Part shown: positions 1-6,479 of the stretch, in pieces
Position numbering within the stretch: position 1 is the stretch's first letter
Layout: every line of letters begins with the position of its first letter
From: an uncultured Lachnospiraceae bacterium
GTDB taxonomy: Bacteria; Bacillota; Clostridia; Lachnospirales; Lachnospiraceae
NCBI GenBank assembly: GCA_958426095.1
Contig: CATZYB010000062.1
Location: forward strand, 1 to 12,436
Direction of reading: 5' to 3'
Length of the DNA stretch: 12,436 nucleotides
Notes under the pieces: model-generated
Databases searched by the model: none
The model's input: only the letters and a program-made list of their open reading frames with translations
Told to the model about the DNA's origin: nothing
Made by a program: the position numbers and the translations under genes

Positions 1-52
1 ATGTTGTTTTTCCGGCACCTAAAAATCCGGAAATAATATCAATCTTAGTCAC
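1..52 (-). CDS. G3E (CobW/P47K-family) GTPase, N-terminal fragment cut by the window edge
   Basis: Reading leftwards from a GTG at 52-50, the frame stays open to the window edge and gives 17 residues, MTKIDIISGFLGAGKTT. This has the GFLGAGKT Walker A typical of G3E GTPases (CobW, YjiA, HypB, UreG relatives), which act as metal chaperones or metal-cofactor insertases. The GxLGAGKTT form preceded by a short hydrophobic strand (IDIIS) is characteristic of the CobW branch. A second in-frame GTG lies at 61-59. A GGAAAG stretch at 70-65 is only 3 bases from that upstream codon and 12 from the one chosen, so the start is uncertain by three codons. Metal specificity cannot be told from this fragment. 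The gene follows the M18 aminopeptidase in the same direction, separated by a terminator-like hairpin. Confidence 0.8.
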   Translation of the reverse strand, partial: MTKIDIISGFLGAGKTT

Positions 53-87
53 TACAGTCACTACCTTTCCAGTTTTAAAAACACCTT

Positions 88-119
88 GTAAAAAAATTCC
101 GTCTGAGACTGACGGAATT
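88..119 (-). terminator. Intrinsic terminator or attenuator hairpin after the aminopeptidase operon
   Basis: A perfect 9-base stem (AATTCCGTC at 95-103, GACGGAATT at 111-119) with a 7-base loop is followed on the minus strand by a T tract at 96-91. It sits 43 bases past the aminopeptidase stop and 34 bases before the nearer G3E start, so it most simply ends the five-gene operon. A promoter-like sequence lies upstream of it, so it could also act as an attenuator in the G3E leader. Confidence 0.8.
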
Positions 120-129
120 ACCAATAATT

Positions 130-158
130 AGTGTACCACACCAAATTTGGTTTATCAA
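130..158 (-). promoter_or_regulatory. Possible sigma-A promoter for the G3E GTPase gene with a palindromic spacer
   Basis: On the minus strand TTGATA (158-153) is followed after exactly 17 bases by TACACT (135-130), a 5/6 and a 4/6 match to consensus. The spacer contains the perfect 10-base palindrome CCAAATTTGG (141-150), which could be an operator. Transcription would start near 123, just before the hairpin at 95-119. This is pattern matching only; AT-rich DNA gives such matches by chance. Confidence 0.4.
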
Positions 159-161
159 GAT

Positions 162-1550
162 TTAAATCCAGTCTTTTGTTTTCAAAAAGGTTTCATAGCA
201 TTTTTCTGCCTCATAAATATCGGCTTTGCTTGTGATTTCCCACGGCGCATGCATACTGAGTACAGGAACGCCGCAGTCGATAACATCCATATCATAAGCG
301 GCCGGAATCCAGGCGATAGTGTTGCCGCCGCCGGCATCTACTTTTCCCATTTCAGACATCTGATAGGTCACTTTGTTCTCATCCATAATCCTTCGGATAC
401 GGGCTACATATTCGGCCCCGGCATCATTGGAACCGGATTTACCGCGGGCGCCGGTATACTTATTAAATACAACGCCATGTCCAAAATAGGCTGTATTATT
501 TTTTTCAAATACGGAAGAATAAGCCGGGTCATAAGCTGCGCTGACATCCGAAGACAGCATTTTGGAACGGGCCAATGTCCTGCGGAGAGTAATATCATTT
601 AATTTACCCATAGCCTGAAGAACTTCGGCAATGGTATTTTCGAAAAATCTGGAACCCATACTGGAAGCGCCAACGCTGCCAATTTCTTCTTTATCTACGA
701 AAATGGCAACGCTTGTCCGCATTACTTCATCCACTGACAGCATAGCCATCAAGGACGTGTAGGCACATACCCGGTCATCCTGTCCATAACCCATGACCAT
801 ACTCCGGTCCAGGCCAAAATCTCTGGACTTTCCGGCAGGCACAACTTCGATTTCACCGGAAATAAAATCCTCTTCTTCAATATCATATTTTTCTTTTAAC
901 AGTTTTAAAATATTTGTTTTGACTTTATCCTTCGTCTCCGAATCTTTTAATGGCCGGCTTCCAACCAAAATATCCAGATTTTCGCCTTCAACAACGACAG
1001 CGCCTTTCTTTTCAAGCTGTTTGGCAGACAGATGAACAAGAAGATCTGTCACTCCGAATACCGGGTCCTTTTCATCTTCGCCGATATTGATCTCCACATG
1101 ACTGCCGTTTTTTTTGACAATAGTCCCATGGAGCGCCAGAGGCAAAGTCACCCACTGATATTTTTTAATACCACCGTAATAATGGGTATCCATATAAGCC
1201 AGCTCCGTATCCTCGTAAAGCGGATTCTGTTTTAAATCCAGACGTGGAGAATCAATATGTGCGCCGAGAATATTTAAACCTTCCTCCATCGGGAAAAGTC
1301 CGATGTTGATAAACATAACAGCCTTCCCCTTTGTCTGGGCATAAATCTTGCTTCCATGTCTCAAAATGTGTCCTCCGCGAATAACGTCTTCCATAGACAC
1401 ATAACCACACTGTCTGGCCGTAGAAATCATCTGGCGTACACATTCTCTTTCCGTCTTTCCATTATCCAGAAAAAATTTATATCCCTGGATCAAAGCATCC
1501 ATCATTTCCAAATCTTCATCTGTATAAGTATTCCATGCATTTTCCTTCAT
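162..1550 (-). CDS. apeA: M18-family metal-dependent aminopeptidase (ApeA-type)
   Basis: This 462-residue cytosolic peptidase should remove N-terminal residues, probably acidic ones in peptides, using a two-metal centre. The motifs appear in family order: AHIDSPRLDL (about 97-106, metal ligand His98), GYGQDDR (254-260, Asp258), DKEEIGS (286-292, catalytic and ligand Glu pair 288/289), SSDVSAA (333-339, Asp335) and SMHAPWE (432-438, His434). All expected metal ligands are therefore present. The length fits the longer M18 subgroup (aminopeptidase 1, about 460 residues) better than the shorter ApeB subgroup of about 430. The ATG at 1550 has an AGGAGG nine bases upstream that overlaps the stop of the AAA ATPase gene, 13 bases away, so the two genes are surely co-transcribed. 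It is the last gene before the hairpin at 95-119. The exact substrate is inferred from the family. Confidence 0.93.
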   Translation of the reverse strand: MKENAWNTYTDEDLEMMDALIQGYKFFLDNGKTERECVRQMISTARQCGYVSMEDVIRGGHILRHGSKIYAQTKGKAVMFINIGLFPMEEGLNILGAHIDSPRLDLKQNPLYEDTELAYMDTHYYGGIKKYQWVTLPLALHGTIVKKNGSHVEINIGEDEKDPVFGVTDLLVHLSAKQLEKKGAVVVEGENLDILVGSRPLKDSETKDKVKTNILKLLKEKYDIEEEDFISGEIEVVPAGKSRDFGLDRSMVMGYGQDDRVCAYTSLMAMLSVDEVMRTSVAIFVDKEEIGSVGASSMGSRFFENTIAEVLQAMGKLNDITLRRTLARSKMLSSDVSAAYDPAYSSVFEKNNTAYFGHGVVFNKYTGARGKSGSNDAGAEYVARIRRIMDENKVTYQMSEMGKVDAGGGNTIAWIPAAYDMDVIDCGVPVLSMHAPWEITSKADIYEAEKCYETFLKTKDWI

Positions 1551-1563
1551 TCGTATATTCCTC

Positions 1564-3069
1564 CTACTGACCTAAACCTAAAAAAGAAAGTTCTTTTTCG
1601 ATTCCCTGAATATCTGCCATGATCGCACTCTGGCGTTCGCCAAGCAGCAATCCCTGATTGTACTGATAATATTTCTCGCAGCCGTTTTCACCGATAAACC
1701 AGAGGGCATAATGACTGGAATTTAATTCCGTGATAAAGACAACCATTTCCTGACTTTCTCCAAAAGCGCCTTCCACAAAAGCAAAGGAGTTGTCAAAAGC
1801 TGCTTTACACTGTTCCAGCATGGACTGGCGTTCGCCAACCGCTTCATTAAATTTAATTTTAATACTATCGAAATCTGCACCTTCACGGACGGCTTTGAGA
1901 TAATCTTCCAGGGTGTTCATCAAACGCACAGAAATACGGACTTCTGATTTTTCCATTGTCTTTCCATGCTCACTCTTTTCCCATTTATCCTTTTCCAGCC
2001 GTGAAGCTTCCAAAAGCCCTTCCATCAAATCCGGCTGGCCTTTGACAAATTTTAAAACAGCAAAAAGGCGTTCCACATAAACATCCCATTCGTAACAATC
2101 TTTAGCGCCATCGCTCAAAGCGCTGACAAGTAAGCCCAGAACACTTAATTTTTCATCAAACGGTGCGGAAGAAATCCGTTCCTCAGCTCCCGGATGAATT
2201 CTTCCATGTAAAATATCCTCCACATTATAGTCGGCCGCATATTTTTTATATAAATCCATATAGGCGGCAAATTCCTTGGCAATCCGTGGATGCTGTAAAT
2301 ACTGGCCAATTACCCCTTCCGTCACCGGAATATTCAGTTTTTCATAGGCGCGGATCATCTGGGACAAGTCCTCCCAGCCGCGGGCCGTCACGAAGCGTTT
2401 GCCCTCCACCGTAGTTTCAACTGTATAAAAGTTTTCTTTTTTCACATCCAGATAGGAAATAATGCTTCCATGAATTCCCACTTTATAAGCATATTCCTTC
2501 CATACCGGAAGATTTTCTTTCACATCGATCCGTTTCACACGGTCGAGGGTAACAATATCAAATTCTTTAACAGACTTATTGTATTCCGGCGGATTTCCTG
2601 CCGCTACGATGATCCAGCCGTCCGGAACTTTATGATTTCCGAAAGTCTTTCCCTGTAAAAACTGGAGCATGGTCGGCGCCAGCGTCTCGGAAACACAGTT
2701 GATCTCATCGATAAATAAAATGCCCTCTTTTAAACCGGTCCGTTCCATCTGATCATAGACTGAGCCGATGATCTCGCTCATCGTATATTCGGTCACCGGA
2801 TATTCTTTCCCTCCGTAATCTTTATGCTCTATGATCGGCAGACCAATGGCCGACTGGCGGGTGTGATGAGTAATGGTATAAGCTACCAGGCCGATACCGC
2901 ATTCTCTGGCTACCTGCTCCATGATCGCTGTCTTTCCGATTCCCGGAGGTCCGATCAAAAGTACTGGACGCTGATGGGTCGTTCCGATCATATAGTTGCC
3001 AAGCTCATCTTTCGCCGTGTAGGCTTTCACTGTATGAATAATTTCTTCTTTTGCTTCTTTGATATTCAT
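1564..3069 (-). CDS. MoxR-type AAA+ ATPase paired with a VWA protein
   Basis: This is a 501-residue ATPase from the ATG at 3069. Visible motifs are Walker A GPPGIGKT (40-47), Walker B ILFIDEIN (117-124), a sensor 1 region AAGNP (156-160), a likely arginine finger in TLDRVKR (about 175-180), and FVTARGWEDLS (about 226-236) as a sensor 2 candidate. MoxR-type ATPases usually work with VWA-domain proteins to remodel or activate a client, as RavA does with ViaA; the DUF2201/VWA gene immediately upstream supports this. The last 200 residues are helical and charged and not recognised. An in-frame GTG at 3078 would overlap the upstream stop, but GGAG lies 8 bases before the ATG at 3069 and directly abuts the GTG, so I prefer ATG. 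The stop of the upstream gene and this ATG are one base apart, suggesting translational coupling. The client is unknown. Confidence 0.9.
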   Translation of the reverse strand: MNIKEAKEEIIHTVKAYTAKDELGNYMIGTTHQRPVLLIGPPGIGKTAIMEQVARECGIGLVAYTITHHTRQSAIGLPIIEHKDYGGKEYPVTEYTMSEIIGSVYDQMERTGLKEGILFIDEINCVSETLAPTMLQFLQGKTFGNHKVPDGWIIVAAGNPPEYNKSVKEFDIVTLDRVKRIDVKENLPVWKEYAYKVGIHGSIISYLDVKKENFYTVETTVEGKRFVTARGWEDLSQMIRAYEKLNIPVTEGVIGQYLQHPRIAKEFAAYMDLYKKYAADYNVEDILHGRIHPGAEERISSAPFDEKLSVLGLLVSALSDGAKDCYEWDVYVERLFAVLKFVKGQPDLMEGLLEASRLEKDKWEKSEHGKTMEKSEVRISVRLMNTLEDYLKAVREGADFDSIKIKFNEAVGERQSMLEQCKAAFDNSFAFVEGAFGESQEMVVFITELNSSHYALWFIGENGCEKYYQYNQGLLLGERQSAIMADIQGIEKELSFLGLGQ

Positions 3070-3070
3070 T

Positions 3071-4387
3071 CTACTCACTCCATGTTAATATATCATCGGG
3101 TTCAAGGATCACCTTCATCGCCCATGGCGGAACCTTGATATCCGTATAATCTTCTTTCACAAATATAAATGCCGTCTCAAATCCCGGTTTCTTTGCCGGA
3201 AACTCTCCATAACCGTCGGTAAAATAAAGAACGCCTTTCAGGTTCCGGAACTCGCCATCCTGGACGAGCTTTTCTACATAGGAAATACCCGCCTTAAAAT
3301 TCGTGCCTCCCCGGCCCCGGATGACAAGATGCTTCATACATTCCTTTAATTCCTCTTCTGTCTGAATCCTCATATCCATCTGCACTTTGGCATCACACTG
3401 AATAATGTGCAGATTCATATTTTTGAAAAAGCTGTCCATACTATGAAGAATCTGAAAAGTTTCATGAAAAAACCGCTTCAGTATCTCATCGCCGCAGGAT
3501 TCGGATGTGTCCACGATGATCGCCAGTTCCTGGATTTTTTCCGACTCCTTGTATTCCAACGGCTCCACCAGCGGCACATTGCCATAGGTATTCAGACCGT
3601 AGGTATAAAATATATAATCAAAGCTGTCCAGATCCAGCTTAATTTCCTCATTTAACACCGTAAACTTTCTTAAAAATTTCCGGTAATCATAGGTTTCATG
3701 CAGGCTGATTTCCATTTGAAGAAGCAGATCACCGGCCTGCTGGCCCATACTTTTTGAAAAAGTGGACAAATTTGTTTTCATTTTCTGGCTGATATCCTGC
3801 CATTTATTATCCTTTTCCTGCTGACGCTGTTTTCCCTCCGGCGTATCTTCCTGACCCTGCCAGAAAGAATGGTCGTCCAATGTAAAAATCCTCTCTGCAG
3901 CTATCAACTCCCTTGGCGACAGAGGATGATTCATCATCCACCGATAAATGGACTGGGCATTAAGGACTTTCGTCTCCTGACCAATTCGATAATACCAGGC
4001 TTCCCGTTCATCGCTGACAACCCGCTTTACACAGACAGCGTCAAACCGGTCCACCAGAGACTCCGCTGCAATATCGCAGGCCAGATTCCAGAGACGTTCA
4101 TCCCGCTCCATCCGTCCCGTCATATGGCGGAAAATATTGTGCATGAGCATATGTACATAGACCCGGTTAATATCCTGGGGCCACTCTTTATAGGCCGCAG
4201 TCAGCCAGGACGGGTTAAATAAAATCTTAAATCCATCCGTTCCGATTGTCTTTGTACTCAGATTCAGTTCATAATCCAGCGCGCTTAAAGCAATATCAAA
4301 ATAGCGCATGGACATATAAATTTCATTCCGGGAGGCTGTCAAAATCTGCAGACCGACCCGGTTAATTCTTTCTTTTATTTCATTCAT
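3071..4387 (-). CDS. DUF2201 protein: degenerate zincin-like N-terminal domain plus VWA-like domain
   Basis: This 438-residue protein has two parts. Residues about 10-170 match the N-terminal DUF2201 'putative metallopeptidase' region, but the HExxH site reads HMLMH (79-83), so the catalytic Glu is replaced by Met; a further His lies at 88 and DIAAE follows at 105-109. Residues about 285-438 form a VWA-like domain with a complete MIDAS set: DTSES (293-297), the Thr of GRGGTNF (362), and the Asp of FTDGYGEFP (391). It therefore probably binds a divalent metal and a partner protein rather than cleaving peptides. The middle (about 180-215) is Gln/Lys-rich and probably a linker. It starts 11 bases after the LRR gene and sits one base before the MoxR ATPase gene, its expected partner. 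No signal peptide or membrane segment is seen. The family assignment is from motif and layout; loss of catalysis is inferred. Confidence 0.87.
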   Translation of the reverse strand: MNEIKERINRVGLQILTASRNEIYMSMRYFDIALSALDYELNLSTKTIGTDGFKILFNPSWLTAAYKEWPQDINRVYVHMLMHNIFRHMTGRMERDERLWNLACDIAAESLVDRFDAVCVKRVVSDEREAWYYRIGQETKVLNAQSIYRWMMNHPLSPRELIAAERIFTLDDHSFWQGQEDTPEGKQRQQEKDNKWQDISQKMKTNLSTFSKSMGQQAGDLLLQMEISLHETYDYRKFLRKFTVLNEEIKLDLDSFDYIFYTYGLNTYGNVPLVEPLEYKESEKIQELAIIVDTSESCGDEILKRFFHETFQILHSMDSFFKNMNLHIIQCDAKVQMDMRIQTEEELKECMKHLVIRGRGGTNFKAGISYVEKLVQDGEFRNLKGVLYFTDGYGEFPAKKPGFETAFIFVKEDYTDIKVPPWAMKVILEPDDILTWSE

Positions 4388-4398
4388 TGTTCATCGTC

Positions 4399-5343
4399 CT
4401 ATAAATCAAAGGTTTTTGTCATTGACGAATAATGGGTATTTTTATACTGCATCAGCATACTGACAAATTCGGGCACTTCATTTTTCTGTCCGAATTCTAT
4501 TCCGGCATCAAGCATTTCCTTTGGCAGCGGTTCCCCCTCCGTGAGCAGAGAAAACAAAGTCCATCGTTTGGTCTCAACCAGATAATAAAGAACCTGGGCG
4601 CCCATAGATTTTAAATGGTCAATATAAAACCTGCGGGCCTGGGAAGCCAGTTCGTAAGGATGACTTAAGCGTTTCAAGGCCAGATCCATCACCGTCTTCG
4701 GCTCATCCCGATGGATCGTCAGCTCAAAAATCTCGTCATATTTCATATAATCGATACCCGTACTGCTGATACAATTCCGGTAGAGACTGCCCGAACCGTA
4801 GGTTTTATGATTAAACTGGCGGGCCTCCTCATTGGCCGTCTCTTCGTAAAAGAAATCCGTAAAAACGAGCTGGGACACATTACCGTCCTTATAATGGAAG
4901 GTCACCGTCAATTCATAATTGGTATCACTTAAAATCGTATTGATCTGGCTTTCCAATCCCTGAACGGTATAAAGATGAATATCCTTCAAATCCGAATCAT
5001 TGCGAAAAGCCCCATATCCCATATGTAAAAGGGTTCCCGGCAAAACAACCCGGGCCAGCCGGGTACAATTATAAAAAGCATAGTCATCGATACGCTCCAT
5101 TCCTTCCGGGAACTCGATCTGCTCAAGAAAACGGCATTCAGCGAAGGCATGATCTCCGATAGTCTTCAATGATTCGGGCAGATGGATCCGCGTCATATCC
5201 CGTTGTTCATAAAAAGCATATTCGCCAATAGCAGTGACCGGATGGTTTTCCCAGACATCCGGTACGGAGACCACCTTGTCCTCTCCGACCGCTTTTACAA
5301 GCCGCGCGCCGCCATCTTTCATTATCTCAAATTTGAACTCCAT
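4399..5343 (-). CDS. Cytoplasmic BspA-type leucine-rich repeat protein
   Basis: This 314-residue protein carries about four LRR_5/BspA-type repeats (about residues 30-125). Repeated signatures are IGEYAFYEQ, IGDHAFAEC, IDDYAFYNC and MGYGAFRND, each followed by a LPxxL-like stretch. The C-terminal half (about 200-314) is helix-rich with a repeat-like character (DLALKRL, YYLVETKRW, AGIEFGQKNEV), somewhat ankyrin-like, and not recognised with confidence. BspA-type repeats are usually surface adhesins, but there is no signal peptide or membrane segment here, so this copy should act inside the cell, probably as a protein-binding adaptor. An ATG at 5358 is possible, but GGGGAG stands 7 bases before the ATG at 5343, which I chose; it overlaps the tcdA stop by 17 bases, indicating translational coupling. 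The next gene, for the VWA protein, begins 11 bases downstream. A role as substrate adaptor for the MoxR/VWA pair is inference. Confidence 0.83.
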   Translation of the reverse strand: MEFKFEIMKDGGARLVKAVGEDKVVSVPDVWENHPVTAIGEYAFYEQRDMTRIHLPESLKTIGDHAFAECRFLEQIEFPEGMERIDDYAFYNCTRLARVVLPGTLLHMGYGAFRNDSDLKDIHLYTVQGLESQINTILSDTNYELTVTFHYKDGNVSQLVFTDFFYEETANEEARQFNHKTYGSGSLYRNCISSTGIDYMKYDEIFELTIHRDEPKTVMDLALKRLSHPYELASQARRFYIDHLKSMGAQVLYYLVETKRWTLFSLLTEGEPLPKEMLDAGIEFGQKNEVPEFVSMLMQYKNTHYSSMTKTFDL

Positions 5344-6046
5344 CTGTATTCTCCCCATTCTCCGGCATTTTCTTTAATAAATCCTGTACCACTGCCGATG
5401 CGATCAAAAGTCCTGCGCTGGCCGGAACAAAGGATATACTCCCCGGTGTCCGGTGATTAGCCACAGGCTCTTCCGTTGAATAAACCACTTTGAGATGCTT
5501 CACGCCGCGGCTCTTTAATTCCCGGCGCATAACCCGAGCCAGCGGGCACACGCTTGTTTTATAAATATCTGCCACCTGCAGTTTTGACGGGTCCATCTTA
5601 TTCCCTGTTCCCATCGAACTAATGACCGGCACACCTATTTCCTGACATTTCATAATAATCTCTATCTTGGCAGTGACCGTATCCACGGCATCGACCACAT
5701 AATCATAGTTTTCAAAAGAAAAAGTATGACTGTTTTCCGGCAGAAAAAAAGTTTCCCTCGTATGCACCAGAGCTTCCGGATGAATCTCTCCGATCCGGTC
5801 TTTCATCACCCGGGTCTTCATTCGTCCCACCGTCGATTCCAGCGCAATGATCTGACGATTCAGATTGGACATACTGACCACATCTTTATCAACTAATGTA
5901 AATTCTCCGATACCGCAGCGGGCCAGGGCCTCTGTCACATAACCGCCAACGCCGCCAATGCCGAAGATAGCCACATGACACTCGGATAACCGTTTTAAAC
6001 CATCTTCGCCGATCAGCATTTCTGTTCTCTGAAATCTCTCTTCCAA
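5327..6046 (-). CDS. tcdA: tRNA threonylcarbamoyladenosine dehydratase (TcdA/CsdL), E1-like enzyme
   Basis: TcdA uses ATP to convert t6A at position 37 of ANN-decoding tRNAs into its cyclic form ct6A. The 239-residue protein shows the ThiF/E1-like fold motifs: GIGGVGG nucleotide-binding loop (29-35), Asp53 in LVDKD, SNLNRQ (60-65, conserved Asn/Arg/Gln), DAVDT (119-123) and SVCPLARVMRRELK (about 165-178). This pattern is specific to the TcdA branch rather than ThiF or MoeB, which carry CxxC zinc sites not seen here. E. coli TcdA is about 268 residues, so this is a slightly shorter version. The start is a TTG at 6046, preceded at 8 bases by a perfect AGGAGG (6055-6060); no ATG is placed as well. 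It is the first gene of the operon, downstream of a palindrome-rich promoter region, and its 3' end overlaps the LRR gene. Confidence 0.93.
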   Translation of the reverse strand: MEERFQRTEMLIGEDGLKRLSECHVAIFGIGGVGGYVTEALARCGIGEFTLVDKDVVSMSNLNRQIIALESTVGRMKTRVMKDRIGEIHPEALVHTRETFFLPENSHTFSFENYDYVVDAVDTVTAKIEIIMKCQEIGVPVISSMGTGNKMDPSKLQVADIYKTSVCPLARVMRRELKSRGVKHLKVVYSTEEPVANHRTPGSISFVPASAGLLIASAVVQDLLKKMPENGENTDGVQI

Positions 6047-6077
6047 CAGCTTTTCCTCCTTAAATCACATCGTTCCC

Positions 6078-6115
6078 ATTATGCCATTATTGAATAATGG
6101 ATAACGGATTATCCG
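6078..6115 (-). promoter_or_regulatory. Probable operon promoter overlapped by palindromes
   Basis: On the minus strand a good -10 box CATAAT (6083-6078) lies 32 bases upstream of the tcdA start. The 17 bases before it are exactly the perfect inverted repeat CCATTATTGAATAATGG (6084-6100), which would fill the promoter spacer. A second dyad, GGATAA-4-TTATCC (6099-6114), overlaps it and would cover the -35 position. The -35 hexamer itself (CGTTAT at 6106-6101) is poor, as often seen where an activator or repressor takes part. The regulator is unknown. Confidence 0.5.
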
Positions 6116-6193
6116 AATTCTACCCGTAAATCCTCTGTGCAAATCGATGCGGCGCTGTCCGCTTCAATCTCTCACAGTCCCTCTGCCAGATTG

Positions 6194-6298
6194 TCATAAG
6201 GCATATATTTCCGCCGGACAAATCGGTACAATAATCACGGCAACCAGAACAAAAAACAGGGTTTTATTCTTCCCTGAACCTTTCTCGTTATGCCCCAT
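6194..6298 (-). CDS. Possible small membrane peptide (34 codons)
   Basis: This is a short ORF with an ATG start and TGA stop. The product has a polar, basic N-terminus (about residues 1-13, four Lys), then a hydrophobic run of about 14 residues (FFVLVAVIIVPIC) and a short acidic tail ending in Ala-Leu. This resembles a small single-pass membrane peptide or an uncleaved signal-like segment. The only ribosome-binding candidate is a GGGGTGGG at 6311-6304, which is weak but suitably spaced. Promoter-like elements lie just upstream. The region lies between two divergent functional units and has no other use, so the peptide may be real, but short hydrophobic ORFs are common by chance. No known peptide family is recognised. 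Confidence 0.35.
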   Translation of the reverse strand: MGHNEKGSGKNKTLFFVLVAVIIVPICPAEIYAL

Positions 6299-6314
6299 AA
6301 AATCCCACCCCAAT

Positions 6315-6343
6315 ATAATATAATACCAGAACAAAGCGGGCAA
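6315..6343 (-). promoter_or_regulatory. Weak promoter candidate for the small membrane peptide
   Basis: On the minus strand TTGCCC (6343-6338) is followed after 17 bases by TATTAT (6320-6315). An alternative extended -10, TGGTATTAT, lies at 6328-6320. Either would give a leader of only about 10-15 bases before the ATG at 6298. The run of ATAATATAATA makes chance matches likely. Confidence 0.3.
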
Positions 6344-6405
6344 GTCCACCTCGAATTCCCGTCGATGATATCTGATAAAAAGCCTGATAATGCCGCCAAC
6401 CAGAA

Positions 6406-6442
6406 AAAGCCCCCGGCAGGAATCCTCTCTGATTCCTGCCGG
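6406..6442 (-). terminator. Strong intrinsic terminator of the giant surface-protein gene
   Basis: A perfect 12-base stem (CCGGCAGGAATC at 6413-6424, GATTCCTGCCGG at 6431-6442) with a 6-base loop is followed on the minus strand by GGGC and TTTTT at about 6408-6404. The stem starts 38 bases after the stop codon at 6480. A tiny CCCGAAGGG hairpin precedes it (6447-6455). Confidence 0.88.
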
Positions 6443-6479
6443 AAGGCCCTTCGGGTTTTGTCTGTTTAAAGTTTTGTGC

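Noticed and set aside
9..33. TTTCCGG/CCGGAAA inverted repeat at the left edge
   Set aside because: It lies inside the coding sequence of the G3E GTPase, around the Walker A codons, so it is probably incidental.
147..602. Plus-strand 151-codon frame opposite the M18 aminopeptidase C-terminus
   Set aside because: It is antisense to a convincing enzyme whose metal ligands are all in place; no family resemblance.
3070..3078. GTG start for the MoxR ATPase that would overlap the VWA gene by 8 bases
   Set aside because: The ribosome site GGAG directly abuts this GTG; the ATG nine bases further on is properly spaced.
5344..5358. Upstream ATG for the LRR protein
   Set aside because: No ribosome site is well placed for it, whereas GGGGAG is seven bases from the ATG at 5343.
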